Source: Bog-159 sp035308525
Lineage (GTDB): Bacteria; Acidobacteriota; Terriglobia; Bryobacterales; Bryobacteraceae
Direction: 5' to 3'
NCBI GenBank assembly: GCA_035308525.1
Contig: DATGGM010000133.1
Location: 1 to 20,435, forward strand
DNA length: 20,435 nt
Part shown: piece after piece, positions 1-6,881 of the stretch
Layout: each line of letters starts with the position of its first letter
Position numbering within the stretch: the first letter of the stretch is position 1
Notes under the pieces: model-generated
The model's input: only the letters and a program-made list of their open reading frames with translations
Told to the model about the DNA's origin: nothing
Databases searched by the model: none
Made by a program: the position numbers and the translations under genes

Positions 1-386
1 ATGGGCAGGGTGATATATTCGGCGAAAGCGCCGGGCCGGTTCACACCTACGCCCTGGGTGTGCGCGCAGAGATGCCGCCGTCCCGCCAGGCAGTTGCGGC
101 ATCGGCCGCATACCACGTGGCCTTCGCCGCTCACGATGTCGCCGGCATAGAAGTCGGCCACGTTGGAGCCCACTTCGGCGATCTCGCCCACGAATTCGTG
201 ACCGATGACCAGCGGCACCGGGATGGTCTTACGGGCCCAGTCGTCCCACTTGTAAATGTGCACGTCCGTGCCGCAGATGCCCGCCCGGTGCACGCGGATC
301 AGGACGTCATTAATGCCGATGCGCGGCTTTTCGACCTCTTCCAGCCACAGCCCGGGCTCGTTCTTGCTCTTGACCAGTGCTTTCAT
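1..386 (-). CDS. tdh: L-threonine 3-dehydrogenase, N-terminal 128 residues (cut by window edge)
   Basis: Zinc-dependent medium-chain dehydrogenase that oxidises L-threonine to 2-amino-3-ketobutyrate with NAD+ in the cytoplasm, the first step of threonine breakdown to glycine and acetyl-CoA. Only the N-terminal catalytic lobe is visible. It begins MKALVKSKNEPGLWLEEV and follows E. coli Tdh nearly residue for residue in numbering: catalytic zinc Cys38 in AGICGTDVH, His43 relay, GHE at 62-64, and the structural-zinc cysteines 93, 96, 99 and 107 in VVCGRCRNC...LC. The stretch GVGVNRPGAFAEY is also typical of Tdh rather than of other alcohol dehydrogenases. ATG at 386 is chosen because MKAL is the family start; a purine-rich AAAGAG abuts it, closer than usual for a ribosome site. 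It is the last visible gene of the minus-strand string, 43 nt after the DUF2846-like gene. The NAD-binding domain lies outside the window. Confidence 0.9.
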   Translation of the reverse strand, partial: MKALVKSKNEPGLWLEEVEKPRIGINDVLIRVHRAGICGTDVHIYKWDDWARKTIPVPLVIGHEFVGEIAEVGSNVADFYAGDIVSGEGHVVCGRCRNCLAGRRHLCAHTQGVGVNRPGAFAEYITLP

Positions 387-429
387 CTCTTTAGTGAAAG
401 CCTACTGTAGCAGGGTAACGATGGCGCAG

Positions 430-753
430 TCACTTCTGCTGATGGAACCCGGCGCGCGGCGACTTGGCCGCGAGCATTTGGCCTTCATCGTTGTTCACCA
501 GGTCGAAATCCATAGTCCGGATGGAACCGTAGTGCGGGATAATGCGGGCCCGGAAGAAGTAAGTCTTGCCAGGTTCCGCCGTCAGACTGCTGGCCGCCAC
601 CGACGTCATGGGCATCCAGAACGGACGCGATTGCCAGTCGACGCACAGATGGTGCTCGCCGCCGCGATTCGCGCCGATCCAGGAGCCATTCAGCCCCACT
701 CTGACAGTGGGCCGGCCGATCTCGTTCGGGGCGTGGTCGAATTGCTCGATCAC
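430..753 (-). CDS. DUF2846-like protein, apparently truncated
   Basis: A 107-residue protein of unknown function. It resembles the second half of small DUF2846-type secreted proteins seen in acidobacteria: VRVGLNGSWIGANRGG, then EHHLCVDWQS, SLTAEPGKTYFFRAR, and a C-terminal NNDEGQMLAAKS block. Two things look damaged. The usual signal peptide or lipobox and N-terminal strand are absent, and the segment of roughly ten residues expected between 'GANRG' and 'GEHHLC' is missing. The only plausible start is GTG at 753, which overlaps the TGA of the CobW gene in a GTGA junction. The same frame stays open upstream and encodes GRGPVYV just before it, which looks like the missing family strand without a start codon. 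It may be a degraded remnant, a translationally coupled small protein, or the tail of a frameshift fusion. The family match comes from memory of motif style, so it is moderate. Confidence 0.55.
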   Translation of the reverse strand: MIEQFDHAPNEIGRPTVRVGLNGSWIGANRGGEHHLCVDWQSRPFWMPMTSVAASSLTAEPGKTYFFRARIIPHYGSIRTMDFDLVNNDEGQMLAAKSPRAGFHQQK

Positions 754-1790
754 GTAGACCGGCCCACGGCCTGGAAGCGATGCTCCGGAACGGGCGGCGA
801 GGGCTGGAACGCCTCGTGGCGCAAGATGTGGGGTGCGGCGGGAAGATCCGCAGCGGCCCGCGCGGCGGCCTCTTCGAGAACTGCCGGCGCGGCCCGGGCG
901 CGTAGGTTGACCACCAGCTCGTGGCGCAGGGCCGGAATGGCCAGCAGGTCACCTTCGATCACCGGATGGCCTCCGTTTCGGCATATCCCTGCGCGAATAT
1001 AGCCGGTAGGAGCCTGGTCGAAGATCTTCAAGTGCGCGATGGACGCTCCCGCGCGTGTCAGTTCGGCGTCCAGGCGTTCAAGGAATGGACCCACAACTCC
1101 GGCGGGCGTTACCGGGGATGCCAGGTCTAACTGGGCCTCCCAGTTGAGCCAGCCCAACGCCGCTTCGGCGGCGGCGTACCTGCTGTAGTCGATGTCCAGG
1201 ATGCGGCCGCCCGCGCGCAGCCGGCCGCTGAGTACTTCGTCGAGCCAGGCCGCCACGCCCCGGCCGGTGAGCGCGCTGACTTGCCGGGCCCCGGTCATAC
1301 CGGGAGGTCTCTCGAATAAGTCGGACTTCGTGCACACCACGATGTCCGCTTCCGCGATCTGTTTCTCGAATAAGTACGCCAGCCGCGGGTCGGTGATAAC
1401 CCGGCCCGGATCGACTAACACCGAATAAGGAGCGGTGCGAAACCGGTCCGAGTAATCCTGTTTCAGCGGCTGCAGCACCGTGGCCGAAAGATCCGCGCAG
1501 CTTCCCACCGGCTCGGCAAAGATGACATCAGGCTTGACGGACAGCAGGCTCTCGGCCGCGGCCACAAAGCCCGAGAACCGGCAACAGAAGCACGCGCCCG
1601 CGATCTCCGCCGCATCGATGCCCGCGGCGCCTGCCATGCGCGTATCCACCAGCGCCCCGCCTTGATCGTTCGTGATGATAGCGGCACGCATGCCGCGCTC
1701 GTGCAGCAACCGCGCGGCGCGCAACAGCAGCGTAGTCTTGCCCGCGCCCAGAAAACCGCCCGCCAGAACCAGCGTTGGACGATCAGGCAA
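750..1790 (-). CDS. CobW/P47K-type G3E GTPase (COG0523 metallochaperone family)
   Basis: Cytoplasmic GTPase of the COG0523 family, whose members deliver zinc, cobalt or other metals to target proteins. From the chosen start (346 aa) the P-loop GGFLGAGKTT is at 11-20, ITNDQGG at 39-45, the metal-binding CxCC motif as GACFCC at 65-70 (Cys67, 69, 70), an EPVGS block near 93-97 in place of the usual ESTG, and the guanine-specificity TKSD at 154-157. The C-terminus ends FQPSPPVPEHRF, a common ending in this subgroup. The start is TTG at 1790: it has GAGGAG (1801-1806) at a 10-nt spacing and places only nine residues before the P-loop. An upstream start at 1862 would add about 24 unrelated residues encoded inside the glycosidase gene. 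It overlaps the glycosidase stop by 8 nt and the next gene by a GTGA junction, so coupling is likely. Its metal and client are not evident. Confidence 0.88.
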   Translation of the reverse strand: MPDRPTLVLAGGFLGAGKTTLLLRAARLLHERGMRAAIITNDQGGALVDTRMAGAAGIDAAEIAGACFCCRFSGFVAAAESLLSVKPDVIFAEPVGSCADLSATVLQPLKQDYSDRFRTAPYSVLVDPGRVITDPRLAYLFEKQIAEADIVVCTKSDLFERPPGMTGARQVSALTGRGVAAWLDEVLSGRLRAGGRILDIDYSRYAAAEAALGWLNWEAQLDLASPVTPAGVVGPFLERLDAELTRAGASIAHLKIFDQAPTGYIRAGICRNGGHPVIEGDLLAIPALRHELVVNLRARAAPAVLEEAAARAAADLPAAPHILRHEAFQPSPPVPEHRFQAVGRST

Positions 1791-4467
1791 GCAGTACCAG
1801 CTCCTCGCCGGCGTGGATGGTGATCTCTTCCGCGAAAGTGAACACCGCCCCCGCCTGGTCATGGGTCAGTGTCACCGCCCGCCCTTGCAGCGTGGCGGAT
1901 GCCGTGGCTGCCGGACCCGCCGCCAGCGTGATGCTCCGCAAAGGCAGGCGGCCTTCGGTCACGGCCAGCGTGACGCGCCGCCGGCCGCTGTCGGCGGCAT
2001 GCGTGAATGTACCCCACGCCGGCCCGGCCGACCAGAAGCATACGAACTTACCCGCGCCCGTGTTGAGCCGGGGCATGATCGCGGCGCTCTTCTCGCCGCC
2101 GTGATACCGGAAACCGCTCAGCGCCAGTACCCCCGACCAGGCCGACATGGCCCGCGCGTAGTGGTGGCCGCATTCGGCTTCGTCCCAGGGATTGCGGCGC
2201 TCGCCATCGTAGCGCCGCCGGCTGTTCTCGAATGTCTCCACGCCTTCCCGCACCATGCCCGCATAGATCATGGTGGCGGCCGCCTGGTACTCCAGGCCGG
2301 TCCAGGCCTCCGAGAAGTAGGGGAAGGGGACTTCCGGCCGCTTTCCCGTGCCGTAATCGCATACCACCAGCGCGGCTTCGTCGTTCAACACGTAAGTACG
2401 CTGCACCGAGTCATGCTCGTAAAGCTGCCTCTTGTAATTGAACTGCCAGATGGATTTCAGCGTCTCGCGGATGTGCGCCGGATCCACCAGCGGACCCAAC
2501 CCCGCCACTTCCGCCAGGTACTGACCCATCAACTGATCCAGCAGGCAGCCGTCGCCCACCTGATACTCCGGCTTATCCGGGTTCTCCGCGCCCATGTCTC
2601 CCACAGTGGATTGTGCGATCTGGTCTTTCGGAATGCCGCGCACTTTCTGTATATAGTAATGACCGTTGAATAAGTTCGCGTCGATCCACTTACTCCCCGC
2701 GGCGAATAGCTGGTGATATTCATCAGCGGCATGTGTATCGCCCAGCGCGCGGGCCATCTCTTCGGCGGCGCGCAATGCTCCCAGATAGTAAATGCCGCAG
2801 AGCGGGTTAGGACCGTAGAACTCGACGTCGTAAGTATTGTGCTGCACGCCATCCAGCACGCCGCGGCGCTGCGCATCCCATCCGCCCGGCACCCAGGCGA
2901 ACGCCACGGCGCGTTGGATGCGGGGCCACAGATCCCGCAGCCATGCCGTATCCCCCGACATACGCCAGTCCAGATAAGCCTTGATGATTTGCCCCATCTG
3001 GCCGTCGGCGGCGGCGTAACCGAAGCGATCTTTCCCGTCGGGAAGCATCTGGCGAAAGCGCAGTCCGCCCTGCTCGTCCTGCGAAAAGCCGAACGCCGCT
3101 TTACGCAGCGAGCGCGCCAGCGTAGGAAACAGATGCTGCGTGGCCGTCTCGTAATTCCAGACATGCGTGCAATTGCCGAAGCAGCAGCCGCGATGATCGC
3201 TCGAGCCTTCAAACCCGTGAAACTCGCCGTCGGACGTGCGGAAGGAAGTCTGCGTCACCAGCGTCGAGAGCGTGGACATCGCCGCGTCCCGCACCGCGGG
3301 CGGCAGGGTGCTCTCGCGCATGGCAACGGCGAAGCGGCGCGTGCGGGCTTCCAGATCGGGCAGCTTGGCTGCCGCGTATTCGGCTGCCTCCCACGCTCCC
3401 GCAAAGCGCGTACAGTAATGATTGCCTATCACCGTATTCTCATCGCCCTTGGGCGCCGTCCAACCCGACCAGGCCGGCGTCCGGTTGGGGCAGTGCCAGG
3501 CCAGCAGGAACGTATAGGCGGCTTCCGTCCCCGGCGCGATCTCCTGCTGGAGGCACAGTGCACCGGTGGTGTTGCGCTTCTCGGACTCCGGCCCGAGCAT
3601 CCCGTCACCGCCGAAATCGTCCCAAAACAGCAGCGGGCTGGTCCACCACTTGGCATCCACCCAGCCCCGCAGGTAAGTCAGCTTGCCCTCCGGCTTCACC
3701 ATGCACAATGCCAGAGTCCCGCCCTGTGGATCGCCGGCGGCCATCGAGGGATTGCTCATCAGCAGGCCCTTCAGATTGGCCGATTGGCGATACTCGTTGA
3801 CGCGTTTGTCGCCCGCGCCGATGGGGTTGTCCAGCGACCACGCGATCGAAACCGTGGCCGCCTCGTGACCGGGATTGTGCACGCGATACCGCAGAATCGC
3901 CACCGGCAGTCCGGAGTCATCCGCGTCCAGCGGGATGAATGGGCTGAAAGCATCCAGCGAAACAGTCACCGGCAGGCGCGAGTCGTGAAATGCGATCCCC
4001 GCCAGAGGGAATTCGCCCGTAAACGTGGCGCCCTCCAGACGCGTAAGGCCGGGCGCGTTCTTCGATCCCAGCCCGTCCGGACCCTCATAGGGCGGCATCA
4101 GCCGGGCTTCCAGCACGTGCGCCACGGGCTTCCGGCTGCCCGCGCGGGCCCAGATTGAGGCGAAGGCGTATTCCGGCGACCGCCCTTTGTCCGGCCGATT
4201 GAAGATCTCCCAATCGCGCAGTTGTCCCCGGCCACCCAAACTGATACTGCCCGTGCCGATGCCGCCGATGGGCATCGCCAGCATGGCGAGTTGACGCCCG
4301 GCGAAGACCCGCGGATAGCGCATCGACGATCGGGGCAGCGTAACGGGCTTAGCTGCCGCCTCGGCCTTGGGCGCGGGCGCGCCGGGTGTCTGCGCCGCGC
4401 AGGGCGCGCCAGCCGCCAGGGCGACAGTCTTCAAGAATCCGCGGCGGCCGGTAGAGGTATCGGACAT
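1783..4467 (-). CDS. GH116 family glycoside hydrolase (GBA2/DUF608-like), Tat-exported
   Basis: Retaining beta-glycosidase of family GH116, related to non-lysosomal glucosylceramidase; bacterial and archaeal members act on beta-glucosides or beta-xylosides. The 894-residue protein starts with a twin-arginine leader (GRRGFLKTVALAAGA, residues 7-21) and a Pro/Ala-rich linker, so it is probably exported folded. The N-terminal domain carries MPIGGIGTGSISLGGRGQLRDWEIFNRP (split here as residues 65-80 and 81-92). The catalytic (alpha/alpha)6 part includes CCFGNCTHVWNYE (428-440), HNTYDVEFYGPNPLCG with Glu549 as the expected nucleophile, and GDGCLLDQLMGQ with Asp644 as the expected acid/base. The 95-residue gap between them is nearer the archaeal SSO1353 type than GBA2. 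FPYFSEAWTGLEYQAA (715-730) is another family block. ATG at 4467 has GAAGAG seven bases upstream. It lies 15 nt after the DUF4136 gene. The substrate cannot be read from sequence. Confidence 0.9.
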   Translation of the reverse strand: MSDTSTGRRGFLKTVALAAGAPCAAQTPGAPAPKAEAAAKPVTLPRSSMRYPRVFAGRQLAMLAMPIGGIGTGSISLGGRGQLRDWEIFNRPDKGRSPEYAFASIWARAGSRKPVAHVLEARLMPPYEGPDGLGSKNAPGLTRLEGATFTGEFPLAGIAFHDSRLPVTVSLDAFSPFIPLDADDSGLPVAILRYRVHNPGHEAATVSIAWSLDNPIGAGDKRVNEYRQSANLKGLLMSNPSMAAGDPQGGTLALCMVKPEGKLTYLRGWVDAKWWTSPLLFWDDFGGDGMLGPESEKRNTTGALCLQQEIAPGTEAAYTFLLAWHCPNRTPAWSGWTAPKGDENTVIGNHYCTRFAGAWEAAEYAAAKLPDLEARTRRFAVAMRESTLPPAVRDAAMSTLSTLVTQTSFRTSDGEFHGFEGSSDHRGCCFGNCTHVWNYETATQHLFPTLARSLRKAAFGFSQDEQGGLRFRQMLPDGKDRFGYAAADGQMGQIIKAYLDWRMSGDTAWLRDLWPRIQRAVAFAWVPGGWDAQRRGVLDGVQHNTYDVEFYGPNPLCGIYYLGALRAAEEMARALGDTHAADEYHQLFAAGSKWIDANLFNGHYYIQKVRGIPKDQIAQSTVGDMGAENPDKPEYQVGDGCLLDQLMGQYLAEVAGLGPLVDPAHIRETLKSIWQFNYKRQLYEHDSVQRTYVLNDEAALVVCDYGTGKRPEVPFPYFSEAWTGLEYQAAATMIYAGMVREGVETFENSRRRYDGERRNPWDEAECGHHYARAMSAWSGVLALSGFRYHGGEKSAAIMPRLNTGAGKFVCFWSAGPAWGTFTHAADSGRRRVTLAVTEGRLPLRSITLAAGPAATASATLQGRAVTLTHDQAGAVFTFAEEITIHAGEELVLLA

Positions 4468-4482
4468 GTGTGTGCTCTTCAG

Positions 4483-4983
4483 TTACGGCTTCGGCGGATA
4501 CTTCTTTAGAGCTTTCTTCACCATATCGTCGATCTTGCCTTCCACCTTGACCGGATTGCTTTTTTCCACGCTGGAAATCGCCCGCCAGACCAGTGAATGT
4601 GTAGTCGGGTCGCGCAAATCGATGACCAACGTGCCCTCGGAGAACGGCTCTCGCACCACTACCGTGCCCCATCCGCGCCATCCCGCGGGATAAGCCTCCG
4701 GTCTGACCCCGCGGGCTGCCCCGAATGTGTAGTGCACATTCAGATCGGCTGGTCCGTTGGGCGCCATCGCCAATCCCCGAGCCGTCAGGTTATTGGCGAT
4801 GTCGGCTTCAATCCGCTTCTTCACAAGTTCGCCGCTCAGCGCCGGACTCCTGCTGTTCATCTGGCCGCCCCTGATCGCGAATGTGTGATACCTGGCAAAC
4901 TGTGCGCCCGGGTCGAACTCGACGTGGACTTTTTGCGCAAATGCGCTCAACGCCGTGCATAAGACCAACACTAAAGTCTTCAT
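4483..4983 (-). CDS. DUF4136 domain secreted protein
   Basis: A 166-residue exported protein of unknown function. It opens with a classical signal peptide, MKTLVLVLCTALSAFAQ, cleaved after about residue 17. The mature part fits DUF4136: VHVEFDPGAQFARYHTFA near the start, the central DLNVHYTFGA strand, and TLVIDLRDPTTHSLVWRA near the end, followed by a lysine-rich amphipathic tail. There is no lipobox cysteine at the cleavage site, so it is periplasmic or secreted rather than lipid-anchored. The start at 4983 is chosen for the signal peptide; the frame is open further upstream but that extension would bury it. There is almost no ribosome site, only GGAA abutting the ATG, and a TATGAT element sits about 12 nt upstream, so the transcript may be nearly leaderless. 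It is the first gene of the minus-strand operon. Confidence 0.82.
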   Translation of the reverse strand: MKTLVLVLCTALSAFAQKVHVEFDPGAQFARYHTFAIRGGQMNSRSPALSGELVKKRIEADIANNLTARGLAMAPNGPADLNVHYTFGAARGVRPEAYPAGWRGWGTVVVREPFSEGTLVIDLRDPTTHSLVWRAISSVEKSNPVKVEGKIDDMVKKALKKYPPKP

Positions 4984-4995
4984 TTCCGAGACTCT

Positions 4996-5001
4996 ATCAT
5001 A
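4996..5001 (-). promoter_or_regulatory. Candidate -10 box for the minus-strand operon
   Basis: Read on the minus strand this is TATGAT, five of six matches to the sigma70 -10 consensus, 12 bases before the ATG of the DUF4136 gene. No good -35 lies 17 bases upstream (CGGACG). If used, the 5' leader would be only about 5 nt, consistent with the missing ribosome site. This is a single-motif call. Confidence 0.3.
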
Positions 5002-5040
5002 AACCAAGCCTCGGGAACCGTCCGCCGCCACGAACCGTCT

Positions 5041-5080
5041 TTATCTGTGTTAATCCGTGTCCATCTGTGGTTCCATGTCT
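5041..5080. repeat. Short tandem repeat with 10-bp period in divergent promoter region
   Basis: Four consecutive decamers read TTATCTGTGT, TAATCCGTGT, CCATCTGTGG and TTCCATGTCT. The first three share the core NNATCYGTGK; the fourth is degenerate. The period equals about one helical turn. The element fills the gap between the divergent DUF4136 and S55 genes. Near-identical 'ATCTGTGT' strings recur as dispersed intergenic elements in many environmental bacterial genomes, as I recall, but I know of no assigned function. Only one copy is present in this window. Confidence 0.6.
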
Positions 5081-5093
5081 CTTACACGGTAGA

Positions 5094-6881
5094 ATGGTAA
5101 TCGTGCCGCGTTTCGCCTACGTATTAGTGCTGACCGCCGCCTTACAAGCCCAAACCGCGTTCTTCCCCTTGAAGGACGTTAAGCCCGGCCTGCACGGCAT
5201 CGGTAAAACCGTCTTCTACGGCAACCGCATTGATGAATTCCAGGTCGAAGTGCTGGGCGTGCTCGAAAACATCGGTCCCAAGCAGAACCTGATCCTGGCC
5301 CGCCTGTCGGGTGGCCCCCTGGCCGAAACCGGCGTTCTCCAGGGTATGAGCGGCAGCCCGGTCTATATCGATGGCAGGTTGGCGGGAGCCGTGGCCTTGG
5401 CGTTTCCGTTCGCCAAAGACGCCATCACCGGTATCCGTCCCATAGAAGAGATGGTCCGCGTGACCGACGCGGGCCGCTCATCGCCGCCTGGTCAGATGGC
5501 CCGCAATACAGTCTCACTCTCGTCTCTCTTCGCATCGAGAGACCTCACCCGCCTGCTGCCAGGCCGCCAGGAACTGGATGCCGGCGGAGCCAGAATGCTG
5601 GATATTGCCACGCCCGTCTCGTTTGCCGGATTCACCCGCGCCACCCTCGACCAGTTCTCCCTACAGCTTCGCGGTCTGGGCCTGGAACCGGCTCAGGGTC
5701 TTTCGGCCGGAGGCCCTTCCAGCACGCGCATGGGCGATCCCGCATCCCTGAAGCCAGGCTCCATGATCAGTGTCCAGTTGATGACCGGCGATCTCAGCAT
5801 CGGCGCGGATGGCACCGTCACTTACATTGACGGCAGCCGTATCTACGCCTTCGGCCACCGTTTTCTGGCGGTCGGATCTACTGCGCTGCCCTTCACCCGT
5901 TCCGAAGTCCTGGCCCTATTGCCCGTGATGTCGGCGTCCTTCAAGATTTCCGCGCCTAAAGAGATGATGGGCGCCATCGTCCAGGACCGTAACACCGCGG
6001 TTTCCGGCGAGCTCGGCCTCGCCGCGGCCATGGCTCCTATCTCGATCTCCGTTTCGCGCGGCGGCCGGCGCATGGACAGTTACCAGATGCAAATGGTCAA
6101 CGACCGCTTTCTGTCGCCCCTGCTGGTGCAGATGGCCGTCTTCAATACCATCGACGCCACCGAACGCACCCTGGGCGCATCCAGCTTCCGCGTCACCGGC
6201 GAGATCGAGTTTCAGGGTTCCGCCGCGCCGCTCAAAGTGAATAATATGTACGCCGCCGATACCGGCTCCGCCCTGCTCGCCTCGCTTTCCACCGCCATCC
6301 CCCTGGCCTACGTGCTGCAGAGCGGCTTCGACTCCCTGGAAGTAAAGCGGGTGGCTCTCGAGATCGAATCCTTCGACGCCAAGAAACAATTCCAGATCGA
6401 CAGCGTCTATGCCGGGCGGCGCGAGGTCCGGCCGGGCGGAAAGGTCGAGCTGACCACGGTGCTGGTGGGCGAAAATGGCGCCGAACTGGCGCGCAAGGTC
6501 GAATACCAGGTCCCTCAGGGCCTGACGCCTGGGCCGCTCTATTTCACGGTGGCCGACGGCATGACCACTAACCTCGTCGAATTTCGCCAGATCATCGGCA
6601 ACCAGCCGAAATCCATCTCCCAGGTATTCACCACCGTGAACAGCCTGCGCGCCAATACCAAGGCGTATGTGCGCGTGTGGCGTCCCGAGCCCGCCTTTCA
6701 GCTCGAAGGAGAGGATTTTCCGGACCCGCCGCCTTCCGTGGCCATGATCATGGCCGCCTCCCAGGGCGCGCTCGGCGGCATTACCCAGACGCGCAACTCC
6801 AAACTGGCCGAGCTCGAAATCGCCGCCGGCGACAGCGTCATCAATGGCTCGAAAACCATCCAGGTGGAGGTGAAGGAGTGA
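5094..6881 (+). CDS. SpoIVB-like peptidase S55 domain protein
   Basis: A 595-residue exported protein with a peptidase S55 (SpoIVB) domain, probably acting in the envelope on an unknown substrate. After the signal peptide (MVIVPRFAYVLVLTAALQAQ, 1-20) comes PGLHGIGKTVFYG (31-43), EVLGVLENIGPKQNLILARL (52-71) and GMSGSPVYIDG (84-94), whose serine before the proline is the expected nucleophile. A second block, LKPGSMISVQLMTGDLSIG (219-237) followed by IYAFGHRF (250-257), supplies the conserved FGH histidine. In SpoIVB the GH motif precedes GMSGSP; here it follows it. The rest, about 300-595, is a beta-rich C-terminal region without a family I can name. ATG at 5094 is used; an in-frame GTG at 5103 giving MPRFAYVLV is equally plausible since neither has a strong ribosome site. 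The downstream gene starts inside this stop codon, so the two are coupled. Confidence 0.82.
   Translation: MVIVPRFAYVLVLTAALQAQTAFFPLKDVKPGLHGIGKTVFYGNRIDEFQVEVLGVLENIGPKQNLILARLSGGPLAETGVLQGMSGSPVYIDGRLAGAVALAFPFAKDAITGIRPIEEMVRVTDAGRSSPPGQMARNTVSLSSLFASRDLTRLLPGRQELDAGGARMLDIATPVSFAGFTRATLDQFSLQLRGLGLEPAQGLSAGGPSSTRMGDPASLKPGSMISVQLMTGDLSIGADGTVTYIDGSRIYAFGHRFLAVGSTALPFTRSEVLALLPVMSASFKISAPKEMMGAIVQDRNTAVSGELGLAAAMAPISISVSRGGRRMDSYQMQMVNDRFLSPLLVQMAVFNTIDATERTLGASSFRVTGEIEFQGSAAPLKVNNMYAADTGSALLASLSTAIPLAYVLQSGFDSLEVKRVALEIESFDAKKQFQIDSVYAGRREVRPGGKVELTTVLVGENGAELARKVEYQVPQGLTPGPLYFTVADGMTTNLVEFRQIIGNQPKSISQVFTTVNSLRANTKAYVRVWRPEPAFQLEGEDFPDPPPSVAMIMAASQGALGGITQTRNSKLAELEIAAGDSVINGSKTIQVEVKE

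Noticed and set aside
1791..1862. Earlier start of the CobW gene at 1862
   Set aside because: The extra residues do not belong to the family and lie inside the glycosidase gene; TTG 1790 has a well-placed GAGGAG.
2713..4158. Plus-strand open frame within the GH116 gene
   Set aside because: Shadow frame; the opposite strand has unmistakable GH116 motifs throughout.
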